DNA of 48,152 nucleotides from Chloroflexota bacterium (GTDB taxonomy: Bacteria; Chloroflexota; Anaerolineae; Anaerolineales; E44-bin32). The position numbers and the translations under genes were made by a program. A model generated the notes under the pieces. That model did not search any database and had not been told where the DNA came from. It worked only from the letters and a program-made list of their open reading frames with translations. Within the stretch, counting starts at the first letter, position 1, and the number at the start of each line of letters is the position of its first letter. The stretch is taken from NCBI GenBank assembly GCA_022561385.1, contig JADFRG010000022.1, positions 1 to 48,152 on the forward strand. The letters run 5' to 3'. Shown here in pieces: positions 34,044-43,002 of this stretch.

Positions 34044-35351
34044 CTAGGCGGCGTCTCTCAGGTCAAATTGCTCATCTTCCGAATCTTGCGAGAATTCCTG
34101 ACCGTCCTCGAGCAATAACTTCGGGCGCCGGTCTCCTGAGATCACGTGTTCATCGACCACGACCCCACGAACCTCGGGCAGGGAGGGGATCTCGTACATG
34201 ATTTCCAGCAGCGAATTCTCCAGGATGGATCGCAACCCGCGCGCGCCGGTCTCCCGATCCATGGCCATTTCAGCAGCTATCTGAAGGGCTTCGTCGGTGA
34301 AGGTCAGCTCGACCTTATCCATCGCAAAAAGCTGAATATATTGTTTGATCAGGGCGTTCTTGGGCTCGGTAAGGATCCTCCTCAATGCCCCGACATCCAG
34401 CGGCTCGACGCTGACCGCCACCGGCAGCCGCCCGACCAATTCGGGGATCATTCCGAAGTGCATCAGGTCATCCGGCTCGATGCGCCGCAGCAGCTCCGTT
34501 TCGTCGAAATTTAGGGCTTCCCGCTCTTCAGCGTTACCCGTAAATCCCACACGGCCCCGCGTCCCGACTCGCGCGGAGACGATATCCGCTAAGCCGTCGA
34601 AGGTTCCGCCACAGATGAATAACACGTTGGTGGTGTTCATCTGAATAAACTCTTGGTGGGGGTGCTTGCGACCGCCCTGAGGAGGAATATTCACATCGGC
34701 GCCTTCAATGATTTTAAGTAAGGCTTGCTGGACGCCTTCACCGGAAACGTCTCGCGTGATGCTGGGGTTGTCTCCTGATTTCCGGGCAGTTTTGTCCAGC
34801 TCGTCCACATAAACGATGCCACGTTCGGCGCGCGGCATGTCAAACTCCGCGGCCTGCAGCAACCGGAGCAGGATATTTTCGACGTCCTCACCCACGTATC
34901 CCGCCTCGGTCAGAGCCGTGGCGTCCGCTATACAGAAGGGAACATCGAGTATGCGCGCGAGCGTCTGCGCAAGCAAAGTCTTACCCACACCGGTTGGGCC
35001 AACCAGAAGGATGTTCGATTTCTCGAGCTCGATATCTCCGCGGGAGCGGCTTGCGATCCGTTTGTAGTGGTTGTAGACCGCAACCGACAAGACGCGCTTG
35101 GCGTGGTCCTGTCCGATTACATATTCGTCCAAACGGGCGCGGAGCTGCTGAGGCGCCAGGGAAGGTTTCCCAACCGAGGTCAACCCCACGGCGGAGGCGC
35201 GGCCGGTGTCCCCGTGCAGGATGTCTCCGCAGAGGTCCACGCACTCGTTGCAGATGTAGACCGCGTCCGGACCCGAAATCAGGCGCTGGACTTCATCTTC
35301 AGGGCGGTTGCAGAAGGAACAACGCCGCGCTAGGTCGTCCGCTTCGCTCAT
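34044..35351 (-). CDS. clpX: ClpX, ATPase subunit of the ClpXP protease
   Basis: AAA+ unfoldase that feeds substrates to ClpP. The N-terminal C4 zinc finger (CSFCNRP ... [10 protein letters not shown]) is intact. Walker A is [13 protein letters not shown] and Walker B is IVYVDELDK. The sensor and the [11 protein letters not shown] segment, and [12 protein letters not shown] (sensor 2), follow. The 435 residues are normal; the C-terminus has an acidic tail. It starts 6 nt after the clpP stop, completing the tig-clpP-clpX order. Confidence 0.98.
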   Translation of the reverse strand: MSEADDLARRCSFCNRPEDEVQRLISGPDAVYICNECVDLCGDILHGDTGRASAVGLTSVGKPSLAPQQLRARLDEYVIGQDHAKRVLSVAVYNHYKRIASRSRGDIELEKSNILLVGPTGVGKTLLAQTLARILDVPFCIADATALTEAGYVGEDVENILLRLLQAAEFDMPRAERGIVYVDELDKTARKSGDNPSITRDVSGEGVQQALLKIIEGADVNIPPQGGRKHPHQEFIQMNTTNVLFICGGTFDGLADIVSARVGTRGRVGFTGNAEEREALNFDETELLRRIEPDDLMHFGMIPELVGRLPVAVSVEPLDVGALRRILTEPKNALIKQYIQLFAMDKVELTFTDEALQIAAEMAMDRETGARGLRSILENSLLEIMYEIPSLPEVRGVVVDEHVISGDRRPKLLLEDGQEFSQDSEDEQFDLRDAA

Positions 35352-35357
35352 ATCAGA

Positions 35358-36005
35358 TTACTTTGACACCTTTTCCTTCTCTTTCCCGTCTTCCGATTCG
35401 GCATGTTCTGCCGGCTCCAGCACCTTGTCGATCAATCCGTACTTGAGGGCTGCTTCGGCGGTTAGATAAAAATCGCGCTCGATGTCGTGCTCGATGGTTT
35501 CGAGCGGCTGGCCGGTGTGTTCTGCGAGTATGTTATTGATCTTCTCTCGCTGGCGCAAGATCTCTTTGGCCTGAATTTCGATATCGGTGGCCTGTCCCTG
35601 CGTGCCGCCCAGGGGCTGGTGGATGTGAATGGTGGCGTTGGGCAGGGCGAAGCGTTGACCGTGGGTCCCCGCCGCAAGCAGCACGGTTCCAAAGGAAGCC
35701 GTGACCCCCACGGCAACGGTCTGAATCGGCGCGCTGAGCTGCCGCATCGTGTCGTAGATGGCCATTCCGGCGTAGATCTGGCCGCCAGGCGAGTTGATAT
35801 ATAGTCGGATCAGCCGCTCAGGGTCCTGGGAGTCCAGCCAGATCAGCTGGGCAACGATGACATTCCCGACCATATCGTTGATCGGCGTGCCCAGGAAGAT
35901 GATGCGTTCCTTTAACAACAGGGAGTAGATATCGTAAGCGCGTTCGCCCCGGCTGCTGGTTTCGATCACCATCGGAATTAGCGATTGGGGATCAGTAGTG
36001 TTCAT
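35358..36005 (-). CDS. clpP: ClpP, proteolytic subunit of the Clp protease
   Basis: Serine peptidase forming the tetradecameric chamber. The nucleophile Ser is in [13 protein letters not shown], the His is in IHIHQPLGG and the Asp is in the downstream TERDFYL-like segment ([14 protein letters not shown]). [17 protein letters not shown] is the oxyanion region. The usual MAASMGA around the Ser is VTASFGT here, a mild divergence. AAGGAG lies 7 nt before the ATG. The C-terminus is unusually Lys/Glu-rich. Confidence 0.97.
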   Translation of the reverse strand: MNTTDPQSLIPMVIETSSRGERAYDIYSLLLKERIIFLGTPINDMVGNVIVAQLIWLDSQDPERLIRLYINSPGGQIYAGMAIYDTMRQLSAPIQTVAVGVTASFGTVLLAAGTHGQRFALPNATIHIHQPLGGTQGQATDIEIQAKEILRQREKINNILAEHTGQPLETIEHDIERDFYLTAEAALKYGLIDKVLEPAEHAESEDGKEKEKVSK

Positions 36006-36130
36006 TCTGGCTCCTTATCTTGTTATTGTCTCGTTAGTTATGACTCTCGGCAATAGGCCCGCGGTGCGCCTTTCCAGGTGCAAGGAACGCTCCGATGCCT
36101 GTTCAACGCTGGATCTTGAACGTAATCTGC

Positions 36131-37498
36131 TTAAGTTCCGTCAGAATCGGAATCGGATTCAACCGCTTCCTCATCCGGCTCAGGATTTCCCTTGTCCGGA
36201 TTCTCGCCTTTGGCGATGGAAATCAACCGATCGATCGCCTTCTCAAATAACAAATCGTTTTCGACTCGCCGCCGCGACCGGGGCGTATTCAGTGCCTTGA
36301 AGATTTTTCCTTCCGGATCCTGCATGTTGCTTGCCAACCGCCGCACCTGACGGCTGACTTCCTCTTCATCGACCTCTAGCTGCTCTTCCTCTACCACCTT
36401 CCCCAAAATTAGCGCCCGCTTGACGCGTTCCTCGGCGCGGGGCCGGAGTTCATCGCGCACTTCGGCCTGTGTCTTATTTTCAGCCTTGAAGTAGTCTTCC
36501 AGAGTTAACTTCCGCGCCTCCAACTGGTGAACGAGGTCGTGCAGCAGGTCGTCCACCTCCTGATCTGCCAACATCGGCGGGTAGGTTACGGTAGCGGATT
36601 CGCCTACCTTCTCGAGCACCTCGTCGGCGTATTCCGCTCCCGCTTCTCGCTCCGCGCTCTCCGCGAGTCCTTCGCGGGCCTTGATGCGCAGGTCAAGCAG
36701 GTCGTCATACTCTCCGATGCCGCGCGCCAGATCGTCGCTCCACTCCGGGACGAGGCGGGATTTCACTTCCAAACAAGTCACCTCGAAGGTCGCCCGCCGG
36801 CCTCGAAGTTCCTCCGCCGGATAATCCTCTCGGAAGGTATGAGTGAGGGTGCGGGATTGCCCGGCCTCGATGCCTATGAGTTCGTCCGCAACGCCCGGGT
36901 ACGGCCAATCAGTATCCGCTTCGATCAGGAGCGAGATGCCCGACTCCTTAATCACGCGGGCGGATTCGTCTTCCTCGGGTTCGTCCAGGTTGCCTTCAAT
37001 GTCGATGACCGCCACGTCCGACATCTGAACCGGCCGTTCGGCGGGCTCAATGAGCGCCTGCCGCTGCCGAAGGTCTTCCATCATCGCATCCAGGGCCTCA
37101 TCCGACACTTCAGGCGGATCAAATTTCACGCGCAACTTGCGATAATCAGCCAGGTCGACTTCAGGACTGAGCGGCACAACATACCGGAGCACCAGCGGCG
37201 TTCGGCTCACGACTTCGTTGAGTGCGCCCGGCGCAAAGGGTTCGAGCTCGCTGTCTTCCAGTGCCTGTTTGTAAACGTCTTGCCCGAGGGTGTCGATCGC
37301 CTCGTCGAAGATTGCGTCCTCACCGAATCGGCCGACGGCCACGTTGAACGGTACCTTGCCCGGACGAAACCCGGGGATCTTGTCCCGCTTGCTCATGCGA
37401 CGGGCCGCGGAACGCATGGCCGCCTTGTACCTATCGTCGGGCACTTCGATGGTGAGCTGTACCTGCCGATCCTCTATGTTTTCGGTATCGATTTTCAA
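36131..37498 (-). CDS. tig: Trigger factor (ribosome-associated chaperone)
   Basis: Three-domain chaperone: the ribosome-binding N-domain with IPGFRPGKVPFNV (the L23-docking signature), a peptidyl-prolyl isomerase-like middle domain (VAVIDIEGNLD ... RTLTHTFREDYPAEELRGRRATFEV) and a helical C-domain ending in an acidic tail. At 455 residues it is normal length. Start is TTG (37498), with GAGGGA 10 nt upstream. It heads the tig-clpP-clpX series; 125 bp separate it from clpP. Confidence 0.95.
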   Translation of the reverse strand: MKIDTENIEDRQVQLTIEVPDDRYKAAMRSAARRMSKRDKIPGFRPGKVPFNVAVGRFGEDAIFDEAIDTLGQDVYKQALEDSELEPFAPGALNEVVSRTPLVLRYVVPLSPEVDLADYRKLRVKFDPPEVSDEALDAMMEDLRQRQALIEPAERPVQMSDVAVIDIEGNLDEPEEDESARVIKESGISLLIEADTDWPYPGVADELIGIEAGQSRTLTHTFREDYPAEELRGRRATFEVTCLEVKSRLVPEWSDDLARGIGEYDDLLDLRIKAREGLAESAEREAGAEYADEVLEKVGESATVTYPPMLADQEVDDLLHDLVHQLEARKLTLEDYFKAENKTQAEVRDELRPRAEERVKRALILGKVVEEEQLEVDEEEVSRQVRRLASNMQDPEGKIFKALNTPRSRRRVENDLLFEKAIDRLISIAKGENPDKGNPEPDEEAVESDSDSDGT

Positions 37499-37540
37499 AT
37501 CAAGAATTCCCTCAGTCGCGTGAGGCGTTTGGCCGCAAGC

Positions 37541-37654
37541 GACTTTCGGTTAGTAGTCACCCCTGGTTGCTTTCGTCCAGGTTATTTGAGACGCTAGGCT
37601 ACTTACGACCACAGATTAATTGCGACCCCTGGTTGCTTGAGGCTTTCGGTTGCT
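37541..37654. repeat. Short degenerate direct repeats in the tig leader
   Basis: ACCCCTGGTTGCTT occurs at 37559-37572 and 37625-37638. CTTTCGGTT occurs at 37543-37551 and 37642-37650, and GGTTGCTT or GGTCGCTT variants recur between and after them. They lie between tRNA-Leu and tig. No function is evident. Confidence 0.5.
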
Positions 37655-37687
37655 TGTGACTGTAGGTCGCTTGAAACCTGCGGTGAC

Positions 37688-37773
37688 TGGTGGGGAAGGT
37701 GGGAGTTGAACCCACACGCCCATAGGGCACGTGATCCTAAGTCACGCCTGTCTGCCAATTCCAGCACTTCCCC
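37688..37773 (-). tRNA. tRNA-Leu (anticodon TAG)
   Basis: The 86-nt cloverleaf includes an encoded CCA end. Acceptor GGGGAAG pairs with CTTCCCC, the anticodon arm is CGTGA-CTTAGGA-TCACG, a variable arm GCCC-TAT-GGGC marks a class II tRNA, and the T arm is GTGGG-TTCAACT-CCCAC. An integrase gene begins 94 bp from its 5' end. Confidence 0.96.
37728..37744. repeat. Candidate attachment core inside tRNA-Leu (copy 1 of a 17-nt direct repeat)
   Basis: CACGTGATCCTAAGTCA covers the anticodon loop and one side of its stem. An identical copy lies at 47932-47948. Anticodon loops are established targets of tyrosine integrases. Confidence 0.5.
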
Positions 37774-37866
37774 CGGTCAGGCGATTATATCTGCCGCTTT
37801 GTAGCCCTGTAAAGTGGGTTTGCGTAAGAACTTCATTTGAAGCTGGCGGAGTGGCCAGAACCCAAA

Positions 37867-38682
37867 ATGAGCACGTTATTCGTTGCCTTTGATGACTTCA
37901 TTCTGAGCCGCGAGGCTATGCTTTGCAGCTCCCAGACGATCGACTTCTATCGCCGAATGCTCAAGCCGTTCATGGCACTGGCGAATGGGAGCCCACCTTG
38001 GAACCGCATGGTCCGAGAGTTCCTTTCGTCCGTGGCCCAGCGCGGCGTCTCCTCCGCGACCGTCCACGCCCACGCGAGGGCAGTGCGGGCCTTCCTCCGA
38101 TTCTCCCACGAAGAGGGCTGGATCGAAGAGCCGGTAACCGTCCGGATGACCCGTGTCGAGCAGAAACGGATGGAGGTGCTCAGCTGCGAGGACGTGAAGC
38201 GAGTGCTGAGCCTGTGTGGAACTCGCGACCGTGCCCTGGTGATGACATTGATCGACAGCGGGGTCCGCCGCGGCGAGGCGCTGGCCTTGGATTGGGACGA
38301 CGTTGACTTCCGCACGGGAGCGATCCACGTCCGGCGAGGCAAGGGACGCAAAGCCAGAGTAACGTACGTGGGTGCAAAAACCCGCCGGGCGCTGCTTCGA
38401 TGGGGCGGCGGCCATCGAAGCAGCGCTATTTTTCCGCTCACGCCTTCCGGCGCGGCCACCCTGATGGCGAGGCTGAGCCGCAAGTCAGCAGTCCATATCA
38501 CCTTCCACAAGTGTCGCAGAACGTTTGCAAGTTGGGCGTTGAGGGAGGCCATAGACCTACTTAGTTTGCAGCGCCTTCTGGGACACAGCAGTTTTCAGAT
38601 GGTGCGACGCTATGCATATCAGAGCGAGAGCGATCTTCGAGCAGCGCACAGTAGAGCTGCACCAATCGACAACCTGCGTTAG
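37867..38682 (+). CDS. Tyrosine recombinase/integrase (intact)
   Basis: A 271-residue XerC/XerD-type recombinase with an N-terminal SAM-like DNA-binding domain (~1-90) and a catalytic domain. The active residues are all visible: Arg in IDSGVRRGEALAL, Lys in VRRGKGRKARVTYVG, HxxR in ITFHKCRRTFASW, His in LLGHSSFQM and Tyr in VRRYAYQSE. The ATG at 37867 (MSTLFVAF) is chosen because the second integrase copy shares exactly this start; a TTG ten codons upstream is open. Its location next to tRNA-Leu suggests it integrated the island there. Confidence 0.9.
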   Translation: MSTLFVAFDDFILSREAMLCSSQTIDFYRRMLKPFMALANGSPPWNRMVREFLSSVAQRGVSSATVHAHARAVRAFLRFSHEEGWIEEPVTVRMTRVEQKRMEVLSCEDVKRVLSLCGTRDRALVMTLIDSGVRRGEALALDWDDVDFRTGAIHVRRGKGRKARVTYVGAKTRRALLRWGGGHRSSAIFPLTPSGAATLMARLSRKSAVHITFHKCRRTFASWALREAIDLLSLQRLLGHSSFQMVRRYAYQSESDLRAAHSRAAPIDNLR

Positions 38683-38727
38683 AAGTCGATGTTGGAAGGT
38701 GTGGGTGAAGATCAGGCTGCTAAGGGG

Positions 38728-39615
38728 CTAACTCGCAAACCTAAGCGTATATCCTAGAAAATCTTCGAATGGGTGATCTAACCGATCTTGGAGGCTCTCA
38801 ACAATCGGCGATTCTTGCTCCCACTGCACTCTTTTAGCTTCCCGTACTCGTTCGGCCATATATGGGTATCGAACGTCATACGCCTCGAGCAGCTTGCCAA
38901 AGAACAGGTCGCGATGAAGAGGGCTGTCAACGGGAATTGATTCGAAGGTTCTCGAAACCCGATCATCAGAAGACTCAACAAAGTGCAGTGCAACAGCCTC
39001 ATAAGATGAGGGATCTTCCCACTGAGTCTTCCGACCCGATAGGGCCTGGATAGCCAGCAAGTACCGCTGAACTTGAGGCTCGATGACATCGGAACTTGAA
39101 ACACTCACATCGTTCTTATTACCGACCAATCGGTGCTTTCCGATCTGGTCGGGCCTGTTGGCCAGAATCACATGATAGAAGCCATAGACAAGAGAGGGAT
39201 AGGCAAGGTGAATATTCGTGCAATCACCCAGCGCTTCTTCCATTCGGTTCGTAAGGTTCCGAAATGCCTTCTGGGTTCCTTTGAATGAAATTGCCACCAC
39301 TGGACCAATCGATGGCTTTGTTACGACAACATCAATCTGCTTACTGCGAACTCCCCCAATCACCGTTCTTTCAGTTAGAGTTCCAACTGACTCGTCCAGG
39401 GTCAGATAGTGCCTTCCGCTTCTTATCTCATATGCGAACGGTGGATGAGGGGTGATCTCCTGCGGCAGGAAGCCGCCCTCAAGCACAAGCCTCATTGAAA
39501 AGTGCATATGAAGGGGCTTAATGTGCCGCTGTCCTTGAGTAGTTTCGGTGACGCAAGCCGCCAAAGCGGGCTCAATGCTCAGATAGTCGATGAATTTTTG
39601 CGGCTCGTCAGGCAC
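38728..39615 (-). CDS. Putative type II restriction endonuclease
   Basis: Not a family I can name. The 295-residue protein overlaps the adjacent adenine methyltransferase gene by 8 nt, which strongly suggests its cognate nuclease. SKQIDVVVTKP followed by VVAISFKGTQ has the spacing of a PD-(D/E)xK core (Asp, then x-x-Lys on the next strand), with Ser in place of the usual Glu. HIKPLHMHFSMRLVLEGG upstream and HLAYPSLVYGFYHVIL downstream fit an alpha/beta nuclease fold. The start is GTG at 39615. The gene is more AT-rich than its chromosomal neighbours. Alternatives are a non-nuclease island protein or a homing-type enzyme. Confidence 0.55.
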   Translation of the reverse strand: MPDEPQKFIDYLSIEPALAACVTETTQGQRHIKPLHMHFSMRLVLEGGFLPQEITPHPPFAYEIRSGRHYLTLDESVGTLTERTVIGGVRSKQIDVVVTKPSIGPVVAISFKGTQKAFRNLTNRMEEALGDCTNIHLAYPSLVYGFYHVILANRPDQIGKHRLVGNKNDVSVSSSDVIEPQVQRYLLAIQALSGRKTQWEDPSSYEAVALHFVESSDDRVSRTFESIPVDSPLHRDLFFGKLLEAYDVRYPYMAERVREAKRVQWEQESPIVESLQDRLDHPFEDFLGYTLRFAS

Positions 39616-41098
39616 TGGGGCTGATATGGCGCCATGAACGCATGACGGACGTTGAGTGCTGGAGTAAATCCAGATCCAATTTCAAGTTGCTGTGAAGCGG
39701 CAATTTGACCCTGGATGCCTCTCTTGGCTCGAGTTTGAGCATACCGCCACCAAGCGGGTGGCCCTCAATCTCCTGGCTGAGCCTAGCAAGAGGATGTCCC
39801 CACGCTCTGGATAGACAATTAGAATCGACCCGTGTCATCGGTAGAAACCGCACGGCCAGAATTGAATTTGTGCAAACGCAGGCCGCGCTATTCAGGACGA
39901 AGGAGGGCTCGACTCCATTCATATAAGTGAGGAATGCATCTGGGGGCGACACGTCCGGGACTGCATACCAGGGCTTGCGTGTCCGACACTTGTAGCGACG
40001 CATTGCTCTGCGACTTTCCTCCGAATCGAGGTATGCGGTTACAGGTGTAGGGAGTTGCTCTAAATGGTTGAGGTCCAGCAGCAGCACCTCCTGATCGTCA
40101 GCGATCCATCTAGCCACTTCGGAGTCGGTTACTTCAGATGTAGACAACTGCGATCCCTTACGAATTGTGACGCGAAGAAGCTCTTTAGGGATCCCAAGGT
40201 CAGTTGCCTCACTGGGCCTCAGGTGGAAGAACGAGTTGTCACCGGAGACATATCCGATACCTACACGGGCTAGCGATCCCAGCGCGAAAACTCCATCTCG
40301 TGCTGATAACTCATCGTAGTGAGCGAGACCGTCAGGCGGGAGAAGATAGCGCCTCAGGCGACCCCCAGATTCTCGGAGGTTTCGAATGTCAATCAGCCGC
40401 TGAGGCGACGCATTGTCAGGAACTTTAGCAAATCGATCATGCGCCGAGAAGCCAACGCTTGATGTCTTTTGCCCAAATCCATGTGTATGTAGGAGCCAAA
40501 CGTCTGTTGATAGCTCTGGAAAAATCTTCTCGCGGATAGCGATAATGTGAACGTGCGAGAAGTGCGAGCAGAGGTACTGCAGAACCGCAAAGGAATAGGA
40601 TGCGTGACCAATCTCCGCGGGAACAACAAACGCTAGTGAACCCCCGGGTCTTAATAGTGTGGATGAGGCAACAATGAATGGCGCCCACGATGAGGTCAAT
40701 CCGGAGATGTTAGCCCCGGCCTTCGCACACAACTTTAGGGCGCGCGTCCTTCGGTCTCCGTTGAAGAGCTGATATCGGATGAATGGAGGATTCCCTGCAG
40801 CAGCATCGAATCTCTTATTGGTTGTCTCGGCCCATTCGAAGAAGTCTGAGTGAACTAGGTCGGCAGAGGGTGCTCTGCTTCCCGCTACTACGCATGCCTC
40901 TTCAGATAGGTCTACGCCTGTTGAGTTAGCATGGCGCACTAAGAACTCGCCGTCGCCACAGGATGGATCGAGCAATCGGTCCTGGGGCCCTCGCGTGGCC
41001 CATTTCACGAGTAGCGCAGCCACTTCAGGGGGAGTGAAGTATTGGCCGAGCCTCTTTTGCTCAGTAAGCATGTCTAGCGGGATATTATCAGAACGCAT
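39608..41098 (-). CDS. Type II N6-adenine DNA methyltransferase (TaqI/Eco57I-like)
   Basis: A gamma-type adenine methyltransferase. RLGQYFTPPEVAALLVKWA (motif X), LLDPSCGDGEFLVRHA (motif I, AdoMet binding) and AAGNPPFIRYQLFNG (catalytic NPPF motif IV) appear in that order. A C-terminal ~250-residue region probably holds the target-recognition domain. The 496 residues suit an M.TaqI-like enzyme rather than a fused IIG enzyme. It precedes and overlaps the putative nuclease gene. Its ATG lies 3 nt after the stop of a truncated integrase, so it may be transcribed from that gene's promoter. Low GC relative to the core genes suggests transfer. Confidence 0.88.
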   Translation of the reverse strand: MRSDNIPLDMLTEQKRLGQYFTPPEVAALLVKWATRGPQDRLLDPSCGDGEFLVRHANSTGVDLSEEACVVAGSRAPSADLVHSDFFEWAETTNKRFDAAAGNPPFIRYQLFNGDRRTRALKLCAKAGANISGLTSSWAPFIVASSTLLRPGGSLAFVVPAEIGHASYSFAVLQYLCSHFSHVHIIAIREKIFPELSTDVWLLHTHGFGQKTSSVGFSAHDRFAKVPDNASPQRLIDIRNLRESGGRLRRYLLPPDGLAHYDELSARDGVFALGSLARVGIGYVSGDNSFFHLRPSEATDLGIPKELLRVTIRKGSQLSTSEVTDSEVARWIADDQEVLLLDLNHLEQLPTPVTAYLDSEESRRAMRRYKCRTRKPWYAVPDVSPPDAFLTYMNGVEPSFVLNSAACVCTNSILAVRFLPMTRVDSNCLSRAWGHPLARLSQEIEGHPLGGGMLKLEPREASRVKLPLHSNLKLDLDLLQHSTSVMRSWRHISPSA

Positions 41099-41101
41099 GT
41101 T

Positions 41102-41944
41102 CTATGTAAAGCTCTCTCCCAGTATGCCCGCGCTTTGCAGCTGGGTTTGGCCTGGTGTCTGCTGGCTCTTCCAATCGAGGTTTGAAGGGTACTCAACTTG
41201 CCCAAGTAGATCCAGCCGTCTCGCCGCAGAACTGCCGAATGATCGGACATAGGGTAATACTGAACCCGCCCAAGTTGCAAACGTTCTGCGACACTTGTGG
41301 AAGGTGATATGGACTGCTGACTTGCGGCTCAGCCTCGCCATCAGGGTGGCCGCGCCGGAGGGCGTGAGCGGATAGATAGCGCTGCTTCGCTGGGGCGGCG
41401 GCCAGCGCCGCAGCGCCCGGCGGGTCTTCGCTCCTATGTAGGTCACTCTCGCCTTGCCGCCCTTCCCGCGCCGGACGTGGACGGCTCCGGTGCGCAAGTC
41501 CATGTCCTCCCAATCTAACGCCAGCGCCTCGCCTCGGTGGAGGCCGCTGTCGATGAGCGTCAGCACCAGGGCGCGGTCCCGGATGCTGCAGGCGCCCAAC
41601 ACTCGCCTCACGTCCTCACGGTCCAGCACCTCCATCCGTTTCTCTTCGACCCTCGGCATCCGCACGGTGACTGGCTCTTCGATCCGACCTTCCTCATAAG
41701 CAAAGCGAACAAAGGCCCGCACCGCTCGAGCGTGCGCGTGCGCGTGGACGGTGGCGGAGGCTACGCCGCGCAGTGCGACGGTCGATAGAAACTCGCGGAC
41801 CATGCGGTTGGAAGGCGGACTTCCATTCGCCAGGGCCAAGAACGGCTTGAGCATCCGCTGGTAGAAGTCGATCGTCTGCGGACTGCAGAGCATCGCCTCG
41901 CGGCTCAAAATGAAGTCTTCAAAAGCGACGGATAACGTGCTCAT
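41102..41944 (-). pseudogene. Truncated, inverted second integrase with unrelated C-terminus
   Basis: By eye, roughly four in five residues match the integrase at 37867 up to HKCRRTFATWA (base ~41267). Homology then ends abruptly. The remaining ~55 codons (GSVLPYVRSFGSSAARRLD...) are unrelated, so the LLGH histidine and the catalytic Tyr are missing. The first catalytic Arg (GVRRGEA in the intact copy) is also His here (GLHRGEA). GGAG lies 8 nt before the shared MSTL start at 41944, so a protein may still be made. It faces the intact copy, with the restriction-modification genes between them. It most likely results from insertion or rearrangement. Confidence 0.85.
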
Positions 41945-42466
41945 TTGCGGCACTCCAAATTCTGCGAGCGTTCAAACGAAGATCTAACGCAGCCTATGTG
42001 AACAAGTTTCATGGACAATAAGCGAAGACAGAAACCCACCATCCCAATGCTTGTCCCTTGACATTAGCAGTCGACTGATAGTACTGTAGTCCTGTCGGTC
42101 TTGGCTGGGGGTCATCGACCAGTTTCCCTATAGCTAGTTCAGAAGCCCTACGGGCAGCTGAAACTCGCGCGACCAGTCCCATGGGATTGGGCTACTGACT
42201 TGGGAGAGAATCACCGACCCGACCCGTACTAACCAAGGGTCGATTCACGAATCCTCTCGGTCTTCTGGGCAAATGATGAACCTGATCCTTGACCACCTGG
42301 GTCGATACCTCCCATTCGCTCAGTCGGAGCGAGCCACCAATTTCCCAAGCTCTTCGCTGACCAGGCCTGCCATCGGCCTGGTCGCTTTGTTTTTTCTGTC
42401 GCAAGCAGCCGCGAATTCACAGTCGTGGCATGTACGTCCTATGGTTCGACGAGGAGATAGCGGCAC
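41945..42466. other. 522-bp gap without a recognisable gene
   Basis: No reading frame here resembles a known protein. A strong terminator hairpin is present near 42359-42395 although no gene ends before it on that strand. Short frames on the minus strand overlap the terminator and look non-coding. Confidence 0.5.
42359..42395 (+). terminator. Strong intrinsic terminator with no upstream gene
   Basis: GACCAGGCC (42359-42367) pairs with GGCCTGGTC (42375-42383), followed by GCTTTGTTTTTT. The nearest upstream feature reading the same way is none for over 3.6 kb; the preceding ~400 nt could encode a small RNA or be remnant DNA. Confidence 0.7.
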
Positions 42467-42961
42467 ATGCAGGTAGAAATGCAGGAGAGAAGCTGGGGGC
42501 TCTCGGAGTCCATCAAAGAGATCTGCATTGCAATATTGATAATTGCTGCGACCTCAGCATGCAACCCATTGCGCGGACCCGTTATCGACACGAGAGACGA
42601 TGGCCAGATTCGCGGAACGCTCGAAATCAGCCGAGGGCAATATCGGGTGGGTGAGGTTGTAGAAGTCAGGTTCACGATAGAGAACATCTCGAACGAAGTC
42701 GCGGTCTTGCAGCGAGAGGATGGTCCTGTGCAAGATATCATTGTGCCAATCGCTGGTGTCGAACGGCGCTGGACAACTGAGACTACACAAGCCGAGGCGT
42801 TCGGCTACTTAAAGCTTGAACCTGGCGAGGAGTCCACGATCGAATGGAGTTTGTCCGACCTCGAGACAGGGCCCTATGGGTTCGTAGGTATGTGGTGGAG
42901 CAGCAACCGCCGGGAAGCTGTTGTCGTCGCTGGAACAGCTTATGGTCCTTTTAGGAGATAG
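42467..42961 (+). CDS. Putative exported BsuPI-like domain protein
   Basis: A 164-residue protein with an N-terminal hydrophobic stretch (ICIAILIIAATSAC, Cys32). This could be a lipoprotein signal, although the -3 residue Thr is not ideal. The body (QYRVGEVVEVRFTIENISNE, then LKLEPGEESTIEWSLSDLETG and PYGFVGMWW) resembles the intracellular proteinase inhibitor BsuPI/Ig-like domain found in many secreted proteins. GAGGAG lies 10 nt before the ATG. The gene is 41 bp upstream of the large protease-like gene and could regulate or accompany it; that link is inference. Confidence 0.6.
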   Translation: MQVEMQERSWGLSESIKEICIAILIIAATSACNPLRGPVIDTRDDGQIRGTLEISRGQYRVGEVVEVRFTIENISNEVAVLQREDGPVQDIIVPIAGVERRWTTETTQAEAFGYLKLEPGEESTIEWSLSDLETGPYGFVGMWWSSNRREAVVVAGTAYGPFRR

Positions 42962-43002
42962 TACGAATACTCAACTGAACCGTATCCGGCACACGCGGGA
43001 GA

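Noticed and set aside
36527-37597. 356-codon plus-strand frame
   Set aside because: Antisense to tig. The trigger factor signature on the minus strand decides the coding strand.
42192-42420. Short minus-strand frames in the island gap
   Set aside because: They overlap the terminator hairpin and show no domain or ribosome site.
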